Assembly (NCBI RefSeq): GCF_964340395.1 | Contig: NC_135567.1 | Span: 4,463,399 to 4,527,398 of the forward strand | DNA: 64,000 nt | Reading direction: 5' to 3' | Origin: Glandiceps talaboti | Taxonomy: Eukaryota > Hemichordata > Enteropneusta > Spengelidae | Shown here: in pieces, positions 50,058 to 62,494 of the stretch | How the letters are laid out: each line of letters begins with the position of its first letter | Numbering within the stretch: position 1 is the stretch's first letter | Position numbers and translations under genes: made by a program | The notes under the pieces: model-generated | The model's database searches: none | Seen by the model: only the letters and a program-made list of their open reading frames with translations | What the model was told of the DNA's origin: nothing

Positions 50058-50941
50058 CACTACATACTACTACATACTGGTTTTGTATTCATCACACTAC
50101 ATACTACTACATACTGGCTTTGTATTCATAGTACTACATACTACTACACACTGGCTTTGTATAGATAACACTACATACTACTACATACTGGCTTTGTATT
50201 CATAGCACTACATACTACTACATACTGGCTTTGTATTCATAGCAATACATACGACTACACACTGGCTTTGTATTCATAACACTACATACTACAACATACT
50301 GGCTTTGTAGTGATTCATATCACTGCATACTGCTTCATACTGGCTTGGCCTTCATAGCACTACATACTATTACATACTGGCTTTGTATGTATAGCAATAC
50401 ATATAACTACTACACACTGGCTTTGTATTCATAGTACTACATGTACTACATACTGGCTTTGTATTCATATCACTACACACTACTACATACCGGATTTCTA
50501 TTCATAGCACTACATACTACTACATACTGGCTTTGTATTCATATCACTACATACTACTACATACTGGCTTTGTATTCATAGCACTACACACTACTACATA
50601 CCGGATTTCTATTCATAGCACTACATACTACTACATACTGGCTTTGTATTCATAGCACTGCATACTACTACATACCGGCTTTGTATTCAAAGCACTACAC
50701 ACTACTACATACTGGCTTTATATTCATAGCACTACATACTACTACATATACTGGCTTTGTATTCATAGCAGTACATACTACTACATACTGGCTTTGTATT
50801 CATAGCACTACAATTACTACTACATATACTGGATTTGTATTCATAGCACTACATACTACTACATACTGGCCTTGTATTCATAGCACTACATACTACTACA
50901 TACTGGCTTTATTTCAATAGCACTTCATACTACTAAATACT
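50058..50941. repeat. 37 bp satellite array after unit C
   Basis: Imperfect array with several odd-length units (for example TTTGTAGTGATTCATATC near 50305) that also occur after unit D near 53025, indicating shared ancestry of the two arrays. Confidence 0.95.
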
Positions 50942-51070
50942 TATTTGAAGTTTATTTTGCTGTCTGAAACAATTTTCAATTTCGGTCAATTTATTACGGG
51001 GGGGGGGAGCTCTGAGGAATTAAGTGTTTTATCCTACATTGAACTATTGATCTGGCCCCATATTGGAAGG
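50942..51070. other. post-satellite linker with poly-G run
   Basis: Same linker as 7861-7973, with a run of about ten G before AGCTCTGAGG. Confidence 0.8.
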
Positions 51071-52772
51071 TAAACTACTACTGTGGTAGAAAACCCCAGT
51101 GTAGGTCGCCCTGGCAACCACTGCCTGTTGTACAAGAACTGAGTGCATATGATGCTTACGAAACTGTCGTACATAAAAAGGATTCTGGGTAATTCATGCA
51201 AATACGGGAAATTCGATCTGCTGTACGGGGCACGAGCTTCGGGCTCTTGTTTTCAGCATTTTTTCTGTACTCCGAGAAACACACAGGTCATAAATCATGC
51301 ACGAATTGTTTGTGAATGTCGTAGGATGGTAACTTGATACACATATTAGTTGAAAATCAATCAGTTTGTTTCATAGAACGTAAACAAAACTTTCAAAATG
51401 ATACAAATGTTTCTGCAAACGGCCGTCAAGAAAGCGTTAGATTGTGTGTCCCTCAGAATTATTCAAATATGCGACATTTCCATGTGGTGTTTACTCCCAT
51501 GATAAGAGCTGCCTTCTCCCACTTATGATATATAGCATACCAATAGCAAACACTCATGGCGAGAAATGCATGTTGTTCTAAAATTAATGTATTATTATTT
51601 TTATTACAGTCTACTACATACGTAACGGCACGTGATCTTGTCAACGAGTGGTTATGTGATGAGCCGATCGTTCAATCGTATTGGCAACTTTTACAGGCAT
51701 CGCAGGAATTTTCAGGACGGCAACTTACTGACGTTACCAGCATGCAAAGACGCTCACGGCTACAGGTGTATTTGAGATATCCAAGGGCCAAGAGATGTTG
51801 TTTATTGGTAAACACGTGAACATAAAACCGTAATTCCTGTTACGCATGTGTGTAGCTGTGTAAAAATCGAGTTGTACTGTACTGTTTAGTCTGTTGGACA
51901 ATCACCATGGATACTAGCAAGGTAGCACATATGCAATATTGTTTACTCGTCTAGAAGAACAAATAAGGTCAACATGCCTAGCTTATCAGAGTAGTTTAAT
52001 CAATGATTCATTTTGAAACATTACAGTTTCAATAATTTACCTATGTAAATATTAGTTATAGTTGAATAAAGTTCAGTAGTAGCTGGCTTGCTTGGTAACA
52101 GACTTCTGGTGCGTCTTTCCCTCTTTTATAAACCAATCCCTGACAAACATGTCATTGTCGAAGTTGACATGGGTTCAATCAATGTTATGCACTTTTTGTT
52201 ATTAGTCTGATAAGCCTTAGCGTGTAACCGATATGTGTGAACAACACAGATAGGGAATGTTTCTATTTTCAATTGGTGTTCAAACGCCAGTGAGTCACCA
52301 CAAGTTCTCCACCTCCAAAAGATACAGCCAGTCATGTGCAAAATAGGGTGACAGGCACCAAGTGTTCCACCATTAATGAGGTAAACGTATAGGGGATTCC
52401 CCTTCTCAGTCCCGCGTTATGAATATTAATGAGTTTTCACACAACATCAAAGTGTGAGGGCAGAAATCCCTTCTGAAGGTGACTATGGCGACTCCTGACT
52501 CCTGACTCAACAAACATAATAGTTGAACTACTAATATTAGTATACATACTAAACTGTCATGAAGGAAAGATAATGTAGTAAATCACTCCGAGATATGGAG
52601 ATTGAAAAGTACCAAACATTCTTACATATCACAATTTATTGCACATCTGAATTTTCTGCACATAATATTTACACTGCACTAAATTTAGGACTGCAGCAAT
52701 CAATTCAACGGCCTTCGGAATAAAGACTGACATACACCATAGACCCTCAATATATATGCATACACACAATTA
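51071..52772 (+). repeat. composite repeat unit D, body (short form)
   Basis: Counterpart of unit A: it lacks the 381 bp segment and has the same TTATTTTTATTACAG joint. The 87-residue frame at 51556-51819 is identical in translation to that at 5956-6219. Other frames differ between copies by amino-acid replacements, so coding function is doubtful. Confidence 0.82.
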
Positions 52773-53892
52773 GCACTACATACTACTACATACTGGCTTT
52801 GTATTCATAGTACTACATACTACTACATACTGGCTTTGTATTCATATCACTACATACTACTAAACACTGGCTTTGTATTCATAACACTACATACTACTAT
52901 ACATACTGGCTTTGTATTCATAGCAATATATATAACTACACACTGGCTTTGTATTCATAACACTACATATAACTACACACTGGCTTTGTATTCATAACAC
53001 TACATACTACTACATACTGGCTTTGTAGTGATTCATATCACTGCATACTGCTACATACTGGCTTGGCCTTCATAGCACTACATACTATTACATACTGGCT
53101 TTGTATGTATATTAATACATATAACTACACACTGGCTTTGTATTCATAGTACTACATACTACTACATACTGGCTTTGTATTCATAGCACTACATATTACT
53201 ACATACTGGCTTTGTATTCATAGCACTACACACTACTACATACTGGCTTTGTATTCATAGCACTACACACTACTACATACCGGATTTCTATTCATAGCAC
53301 TACATACTACTACATACTGGCTTTGTATTCATAGCACTACACACTGCTACATACCGGCTTTGTATTCATAGCACTACATACTACTACATACCGGCTTTGT
53401 ATTCATAGCACTACATACTACTACATACTGGCTTTGTATTCATATCACTACATACTACTACATACTGGCTTTGTATTCATATCACTACATACTACTACAT
53501 ACTGGCTTTGTATTCATATCACTACATACTACTACATACTGGCTTTGTACTCATAGCACTGCATACTACTACATACCGGCTTTGTATTCATAGCACTACA
53601 CACTACTACATACTGGCTTTATATTCATAGCACTACACACTACTACATATACTAGCTTTGTATTCATAGCACTAGTGTATACATACTACTACATATACTG
53701 GCTTTGTATTCATAGCAGTACATACTACTTCATACTGGCTTTGTATTCATAGCACTACATACTACTACATATACTGGCTTTGTATTCATAGCACTACATA
53801 CTACTACATACTGGTTTTGTATTCATATCACTACATACTACTACATACTGGCTTTGTATTCATAGCAATACATACTACTACATACTGGCTTT
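52773..53892. repeat. 37 bp satellite array after unit D
   Basis: About 30 units. The right part (from about 53580) closely matches 7615-7860 of the left copy, including the rare GCACTAGTGTATACATAC unit. Confidence 0.95.
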
Positions 53893-53993
53893 ATTTTGCT
53901 GTCTGAAACAATTTATTACGGGGGGGGGGGAGCTCTGAGGAATTAAGTGTTTTATCCTACATTGAACTATTGATCTGGCCCCATATTGGAAGG
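53893..53993. other. post-satellite linker with poly-G run
   Basis: Shorter version of the linker (lacks TTTTCAATTTCGGTCAA) with a run of ten or more G. Confidence 0.8.
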
Positions 53994-54981
53994 TAAACTA
54001 CTACTGTGGTAGAAAACCCCAGTGTAGGTCGCCCTGGCAACCACTGCCTGTTGTACAAGAACTGAGTGCCTATAATGCTTACGAAACTGTCGTACATAAA
54101 AAGGATTCTGGGTAATTCATGCAAATACGGGAAATTCGATCTGTTGTACGGAGCACTAGCTTCGGGCTCTTGTTTTCAGCATTTTTTCTGTACTCCGAGA
54201 AACACACAGGTCATAAATCATGCACGAATTGTTTGTGAATGTCGTAGGATGGTAACTTGATACACATATTAGTTGAAAATCAACCAGTTTGTTTCATAGA
54301 ACGTAAAAAATCTTTCAAAATCGGACAATGCTCCTGCAAACTGCCGTCAAGAAAGCGTTAGATTGTGTGTCCCTCAGAATTATTCAAATATGCGACATTT
54401 ACATGTGGTGTTTACACCCATGATAAGAGCTGCCTTATACCAATAGCAAACACTCATGGCGAGAGATGCATGTTGTTCTAAAATTAATGTATTGCCAGGT
54501 AACCCACCTGGCCAGGGAGTATTGTACAATAAATGACAAACACAACCACTTGAATGCTACAAAACATGGTTTAATTATTCACCAACACCAAAACACAAGT
54601 TTCCGTTTGTTGGGTCATCAGAACTATGTACTTGACGGACACACATGTCAACTGCAACTTCAACGATAATTCCACATCCCGGCAAGCAAGGCGTTACACT
54701 TACTGTAGATGTTACCTCATTTACTTGTACCTGCAACTCTCGATTTTTAAACATCCTACATACCTTTGAGGATCCCCTGATGCCAAATTGTAGACGTGTT
54801 CACTGTTTACACACGATGAGATTCATTGTACACAAATATATACAACACTACAGTCTACTACATAGGTAACGGCACGTGATCTTGTCAATGAGTGGTTATG
54901 TGATGAGCCAATCGTTCAATCGTATTGGCAACTTTTACAGGCATCGCAGGAATTTTCAGGACGGCAACTTACTGATGTTAC
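53994..54981 (+). repeat. composite repeat unit E, first part (long form)
   Basis: Counterpart of unit B first part, with the extra segment at 54494-54848 slightly shortened. It is cut at GATGTTAC by the 4 kb insertion. Confidence 0.82.
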
Positions 54982-55100
54982 AAGCTAGTAATTAGTGCGC
55001 AATATTTAAAGTTCAATTGACAATTACCGAGACACATTTATATTTTGTAACGGATGTGGCTGCATGTTAACTCGGCAGAAACCCATTTCTGTATTCCTTA

Positions 55101-55299
55101 TAGAATATGATAGAATAGAATAGAATAGAATAGAATAGAATGGAATGGAATGGAATGGAATGGAATGGAATGGAATGGAATGGAATGGAATGGAATAGAA
55201 TAGAATAGAATAGAATAGAATAGAATAGAATAGAATAGAATAGAATAGAATAGAATAGAATAGAATAGAATAGAATAGAAAAGAATAGAATAGAATATA
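55101..55299 (-). repeat. (TTCTA)n tail with (TTCCA)n block
   Basis: Expanded version of the tail at 9105-9234. It contains a run of about 12 GGAAT units (roughly 55139-55197) that the left copy lacks. Confidence 0.9.
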
Positions 55300-55490
55300 A
55301 CTTTATTGTCAATTTACGGAAGTTTTCCTTTCACTTCACCAAAATATAAAATGCATATTAAATGACATATATACACTATAAATAATTACAGTAACGTAAA
55401 CACAGTAGTAGCGATAGAAATCAATTACAATCTTCTAGAAAAATATCCTAGATCTTTAAGAAATTGTCAGAAGCTTAAATCACAGGTCTG

Positions 55491-56516
55491 AGTTCAGTGT
55501 GGTTATTGCACGTGGTTAAAATGATTTTAAAAAAATCTTACGAGTTAAAGGTACTCTATATCGTCTTCCAGAAGGTATCAAATCAAACTGCGAGTACAAA
55601 GGATGTCAGGTATCACTAACAATTCCTTGGACTTTCCTGCGGACGGAGAGTTTGTAGAGGTCATAGAGCTGACTATTTCTTACCAATTATTTTCCTAGCC
55701 ATATTTATTTTTATTTTTAACACTCAAGTTGCAATACCATACTGAAATGTCAGAACTTAGCATACTTTCTATAAAATTCTTGTATACATTTTCAAGACCA
55801 TTTTCACTAACGTCAAAACTCCGTAGCCTCCCCAGTAAAAACATACGCTGCATGGCCTTCTTAACAATACAGTTAGTGTTTTCAGTGAAATTTAGTTTAT
55901 GGTTCAATTGCAAACCTAGATATTTGAAACACTCAACAATTTCTACAGACTGACCGTTCAATACAGCCGGTTCAAATGTGACACTATAATTGTCATTTTC
56001 TATTATAAGTTCCTTAGTTTTAGTCACGTTCATCTCCAGTAAACTTGACTTACACCAGTCTTGAAGGATTGCTACATGATCAAAATAAATTTGTTCATTT
56101 AGAGATCGTTCTTTCAACAGGAGGCCTACAAGTGCCATATTATCAGAATATTTGAGCAAACTTACAACTAAATCTTCATTTCATCAGTATAAATTGAAAA
56201 CATCACTGGTGATAGCATGCAGCTCTGAGGTGCACCTGTATTCAAAACTAGTTTATCTAAAGTTGGGGTCTATTACAAAGAAAATAAATCACGAATCCAG
56301 GTGATGATGTATCTGTTCACATTTAAATTGAAAAGTCACCGTAATAAAATATAAGTTTGCAATGTATTGAAAACAGAACTGAAATCATTGAACAAGATAC
56401 GAACATGTGTTTTAGGAAGTTGTAAATGGTTAACTACCGTATTAAGTAGTGTGAGAGTAGCATCTTCCGTTCCCCTTCCAGATTTATATGCAAATTGCAA
56501 GGGATCCAAATATTCG
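55491..56516 (-). pseudogene. non-LTR reverse transcriptase fragment, second copy
   Basis: Segmental-duplication copy of 9425-10450, with an identical 154-residue frame (55695-56159). It carries the same inactivating changes (YSDN in place of YADD, frameshift, stops). One visible difference changes FTDFSS to FNDFSS in motif A (near 56384) and leaves the Asp intact. Shared damage shows the element was already dead before duplication. Confidence 0.88.
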
Positions 56517-56990
56517 ATCGGCCACTGAAGATATCAATTGTTTACTAACAAACCTATCCATATAATAGGGAGCTCGTCTTCCAACAGTGAATAAGTTGCA
56601 ATAATATACAAATATACAATAAAATGAGATGAAATGAAGAAATAGTTAGTCTGAGTTCTTTTTGAGAGATCCAGAATATGCGACTTGACTAGCCAGATGA
56701 TTGAAACGTGTGTACAAATAATGACGCATGTGCGCATGTGCATTATGGGTTAGTTATAGAATGCCGACATCATTCTTAAAGTTGTAAAATTGTTTTAAAT
56801 TGCCATTTTTTCAATATTTCAAATACTGTAAAAGATCGTGTAGAACCAACCTTTACCATGTAATCAATTGCCTCGTTCACGGATGCAAGTCAAATTGACC
56901 CTTGTAATGACTAACGGCTTTAGACAATAATTCGATTGTAAACAAAATGTTTTTAACCTCTCGCCATTACCGCATAAATTGTCACACGTA

Positions 56991-57066
56991 CCGCGTCATT
57001 TAAAAGACGAGATCACGCGAGAATTCGGGACGCGACTTCACTATCATGGCTGCGATGTAGGTAAGT
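56991..57066 (+). promoter_or_regulatory. possible CpG-rich promoter and first-exon remnant, second copy
   Basis: Same features as 10925-11000: CpG cluster, ATCATGGCTGCGATG, in-frame TAG and GTAAGT donor, with no change seen. Confidence 0.33.
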
Positions 57067-58577
57067 GTCATGAATAAACATGAGAAAGTTTCCCGGGTGA
57101 ATTTTAGCCAAGTCGGAGGATACTTTGATTTAGTACATCCACATACTTTTGTCACTTGTATTGTTTTTATTTGTGATCACTATATCAAGGGCAAGGTTAG
57201 GAAAATTTTCGATGGCTTCGTGATCGTGGTTATGGACATGTTCGAAGTATCTGCCTTCCGTAGCATAGGCAAACGTAGAGCTATGTTTGTTATCCTTGAA
57301 AGTTGAAAGCTATAATTATCGTGCAATTGTTGTATATAGTTTCTGGTTGTATCGGCAAGTTCATTTTACATGACGTACAGAAGTGTCACATTGTCACTTT
57401 TTATTACTTTCGTGCTACTTTCTAGCTATTGATTTTCGCCCCTGAATTGAAAATAAAACCAACGGAAGTTACCGTACATCGTCAATCACCTGTAGTGAAA
57501 ACAATACATTGTACATGTCGAAATCGTTGCCACAGCCACAGAGGAATCACAAGTCACGGTGGTTGTATCTGTAATATCTATAAGTATATTTGATATTTGG
57601 AACTATATAAACTGCTCAATGTGCGACTGGCGATGGTATTTATTCAGGGGCATGCAATGAAATACGACGACGTGATACATTGAACAACGATAATGCATGA
57701 CAGACCTTACTGTGCTTCTCGTTCGTGACATGCGTTCATTTTGACAATGGTACCGATCGTTATCAGGAGAAAGTGGCTCCACTCGGGAAATCTATTACAA
57801 ATATTTATGGAACGAACGTAAGCAAACGCCCATCTCGCTAAATAGTTTGACACACACACCCCTCTCCGAATGCATAGACTTCGATACTTGACGTGCGATC
57901 ATATGTACATTTTCCATTTTTAGGCTGCAGTGCATCATCACATCCCGGTTCGCGTACATGTAATCATAAATGTCGTCAAGATAATGTCGTCAAGATTATC
58001 GCTATAAGAAAGCCATGTGGGCATGTATTTTATTTCCAGCAAAATTCCACAATATATCAAACTGCCCTGAGTTTACTTGCATGACTACATAGTCTGATTA
58101 TTATTACAATTCACTGCTGGGTCGCGTTAGTTGTCGTAACGTGGTGGGGGCTGGTGTTCATAGGGACGAGGTTCTCCAGATATGCCGTGGAGTATTTGTT
58201 ATCAGAATACAGTAAAATGTCGATAATATAGATGTGTTTAGGCAAATACATATTTAAGAGTGAAAAATACTTAAGTTCTGATATCGCACAAATTCACTAC
58301 ATAAAAATCCTGCTATTACGGTACTGTTATCATGTACTGATTTTAGACTCGCCTATCTAACAGCAATCTTGCAACGTCCACGTGTTTTGTCAGACCAGTT
58401 TCTTCTTTGACTGCATTCTATCGGTGTATCTCACTAAAAATGTTGATTTTGCCCTCATTTCTTTTCTCCCACTTGTTTTTACTAGCGGAATGGAGCAGTT
58501 CCACATTACCTGTGACATTGATCATGTTCGACACCATGTTGTCTATAAGCAACAATATTGTGAGCATGTACGAATGA

Positions 58578-58599
58578 TACGTCACACTCTGTGACGTCA
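58578..58599. promoter_or_regulatory. CRE-like pair, second copy
   Basis: TACGTCA and TGACGTCA, as at 12510-12531. Confidence 0.33.
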
Positions 58600-59050
58600 C
58601 ACATCAAACACACATCTTTTGACCATAAACATTGGTGTACGTACACACACACACAAAAAAATATTTTTTTTTAAATTACAATTTTCCCAGCAATCAACAT
58701 CAACCAAGTCAATGAAGAATCGATGTGACTTAGTGCATAGAATATGTTACCAAAGGCAAAATTTGATTTCTAAATATTGAAAAAAATTGCAATTTTTAAC
58801 AATTTTACAATTTTAAGCCAAAGGATTCTAGTGAAACCACAACAATTCAAAAACCACAAAATCAAACCCCAAATACACAACATCTTACGATCGACGACAT
58901 AATTAAGTAACATCTTGACTAAAATAGATAACACCACAGACGCAACTTAAAAAAAGATATACTCAAAAGTATATACACTTTGCCGATTTTAAGAATCTTC
59001 AGGCAGAGGTAGACTTGCTGACAACATCCGGGTCTTATACAGTGCTCAGC

Positions 59051-60013
59051 GCATGCAAAGACGCTCACGGCTACAGGTGTATTTTAGATACCCGAGGGCA
59101 AAGAGATGTTGTTTATTGGTGAACACGTGAACATAAAGTCGTATATAGGAAGTTGTAATTCCTTTTACGCATGTGTGTAGCTGTGTAAAAATCGAGTTGT
59201 ACTGTACTGCTTAGTCTGTTGGACAATCACCATGGATACTAGCAAGGTAGCACATATGCAATATTGTTTACTCGTCTAGATGAACAAATAAGGTCAACAT
59301 GCGCTAAGCTTATCAGAGTAGTTTAATCAATGATTCATTTTGAAACATTACAGTTTCAATAATTTACCTTTGTAAATATTAGTTATAGTTGAATAAAGTT
59401 CAGTAGTAGCTGGCTTGCTTGGTAACAGACTTCTTGACTCTCTTATGAACCAATCCCACAAACAGTTCATTGTCGAAGTTGACCCTGGTTTGAACAATGT
59501 TATGCACTTTTTGTTATAGGTCTGATAAGCCTTAGCGTGTAACCGATATGTGCGAACAACACAGATAGGGAATGTTTCTATGTTGGTGTTCACGCACCAG
59601 TGAGTCGACACAATGAGGTAAACGTATAGGGTATTCCCCTTCTCAGTCCCCGCTTCATGAATATTGATGAGTTTTTACACAACATCAAAGTGTGAGGGCA
59701 GTAATCCCTTCTGAAGGTGAGTATGGTGACCTCACGTGACTCCTGACTCAACAAACATAATAGGTGAACTACACTAATATTAGTATACATACTAAACTGT
59801 CATGAAGGAAAGATAATGTAGTAAATCACTCCGAGATATGGAGATTGAAAAGTACCAAACATTCTTACATATCACAATTTATTGCACATCTGAATTTTCT
59901 GCACACATAATAGTTACACTGCACTAACTTTAACAGCAATCAATTCAACGGCCTTCGGAATAAAGACTGGCATACACTATAGACCCTCACTATATAAGCA
60001 TACACACAATTTG
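59051..60013 (+). repeat. composite repeat unit E, second part
   Basis: Continues unit E after the insertion to the satellite joint CACACAATTTGCAC. It retains the ATTAGTTATAGTTGAATAAAG stretch that unit B lost near 13310. Confidence 0.8.
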
Positions 60014-60177
60014 CACTACATACTACTACATACTGGCTTTGTATTTATAGCACTACATACTACTAAACACTGGCTTTGTATTCATAGCACTACATATACT
60101 ACTACATACTGGCTTTGTATTCATATCACTACACACTACTACATATACTGGCTTTGTATTCATATCACTACATACTA

Positions 60178-60320
60178 TAGTCTTGCTGCTAGACGTTCGG
60201 GCTTTCTTTCGATGCTATAACTATAAGCGAACGAAGTTCGCATGTGAGGGCCTCGATAGCGTTGTTCGGCTGTGTGTCGTATTTTATCGGAAGAACATCC
60301 GAGGGCTAGCTGATAGACTA
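60178..60320 (+). mobile_element. TAGTCT-ended MITE, second duplicated copy
   Basis: Same insertion as 14048-14190, in the same satellite unit and with the same central deletion. It ends in the intact GATAGACTA followed by TACATACTA. Confidence 0.88.
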
Positions 60321-60785
60321 TACATACTACTACATAATGGCTTTGTATTCATAGCACTATTACTACTACATACTGACTTTGTATTCATATCACTACATAC
60401 TACAACATACTGGCTTTGTAATCATATCACTACACACTACTACATACTGGATTAGTATTCATAGCACTACATACTACTTCATACTGGCTTTGTATTCATA
60501 ACACTACATACTACTCCATACTGGCGTTGTAATCATCTCACTGCATACTACGTACTACACACTGGATTTGTATTCATATCACTACATACTACTGCATACC
60601 GGTTTGTATTCATATCACTACATACTACTACATACTGGCTTTGTATTCATAGCACTACATACTACTACATACTGTCTTTGTATTCATAGCTCTCCAGACC
60701 GACTTTGTATTCATATCACTACATACTACAAGCATACACACAATTTGCACTACATACTACTACATACTCCAGGCTTTGTATTTAT

Positions 60786-60793
<8 letters not shown>

Positions 60794-60816
<23 letters not shown>
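60794..60816. repeat. (AT)n microsatellite, short allele
   Basis: About 23 bp, against about 87 bp at 14692-14778. Confidence 0.95.
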
Positions 60817-62494
60817 CTACTAAACACTGGCTTTGTATTCATAGCACTACATACTACTACATACTGGCTTTGTATTCATACCACTACATACTACTACATA
60901 CTGGCTTTGTATTCATATCACTACATACTACTGCATACTGGCTTTGTATTCATATCACTACATACTACAACATAATGGCTTTGTATTCATAGCACTACTT
61001 ACTACTACATACTGGCATTGTAATCATATCACTACATACTACTACATACCGGCTTTGTATTCATAACACTACATACTACTACATACTGGCTTTGTATTCA
61101 TATCACTACATACTACTACACACTGGCTTTATATTCATATCACTACATACTACTACATACTGTCTTTGTATTCATAGCACTTGGCACATACTACTACATA
61201 CTGGCTTTGTATTCATAGCACTCCAGACTGGCTTTGTATTCATATCACTACATACTACTACATACTGTCTTTGTATTCATATCACTACATACTACTCCAT
61301 ACTGGCGTTGTAATCATATCACTGCATACTACTACATACTGGCTTTGTATTCATATCACTACATACTACTACATACTGTCTTTGTATTCATAGCACTTGG
61401 CACATACTACTACATACTGGCTTTGTATTCATAGCACTCCAGACTGGCTTTGTATTCATATCACTACATACTACTACATACTGTCTTTGTATTCATATCA
61501 CTACATACTACTCCATACTGGCGTTGTAATCATATCACTGCATACTACTACATAATGACGTTGTAATCATATCACTACATACTACTACATACTGTCTTTG
61601 TATTCATAGCACTTGGCACATACTACTACATACTGGCTTTGTATTCATAGCACTCCAGACTGGCTTTGTATTCATAGCACTACATACTACTACACACTGG
61701 CTTTGTATTCATATCACTACATACTACTCCATACTGGCGTTGTAATCATATCACTGCATACTACTACATACTGGCTTTGTATTCATATCACTACACACTA
61801 CTGCATACTGGTTTGTATTCATATCACTACATACTACTACATACTGTCTTTGTATTCATAGCACTACATACTACTACATACTGGCTTTATATTCATAGCA
61901 CTACACACTACTGCACACAGGCTTTGTATTCATATCACTACATACTACTACATACTGGCTTTATATTCATAGCACTACACACTACTGCACACTGGCTTTG
62001 TATTCATATCACTATATACTACTGCACACTGGCTTTGTATTCATAGCACTACACACTACTGCATACTGTCTTTGTATTCATAGCACTACATACTACTACA
62101 TACTGGCTTTATATTCATATCACTACATACTACTGCACACTGGCTTTGTATTCATAGCACTACATACTACTGCACACTGTCTTTGTATTCATAGCACTAC
62201 ATACTACTTCATACTGGCTGTATATTCATAGCACTACATACTACTGCACACTGGCTTTGTATTCATAGCACTATATACTACTGCACACTGGCTTTATATT
62301 CATAGCACTACATACTACTACATACTTTGTATTCATAGCACTACATACTACTACATACTGGCTTTGTATTCATATCACTACATACTACTACATACTGGCT
62401 TTGTATTCATACCCTATCACTACACACTACTGCACACTGGCTTTGTATTCATAGCACTACACACTACTGCACACTGGCTTTGTATTCATAGCAC

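Larger units (their letters stand above)
54982..59050. other. 4 kb insertion splitting unit E
   Basis: Counterpart of 8986-12984 with identical end points. It is longer by about 70 bp, mostly in the pentamer tail. Parts not listed separately show no recognisable exon. Confidence 0.78.
60014..62494. repeat. 37 bp satellite array after unit E
   Basis: Longer than its left counterpart. A block containing CTCCAGACTGGC and TTGGCACATACTACTAC is repeated about three times (near 61170-61240, 61390-61450 and 61610-61670), an extra local amplification not seen in the left copy. Confidence 0.95.
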
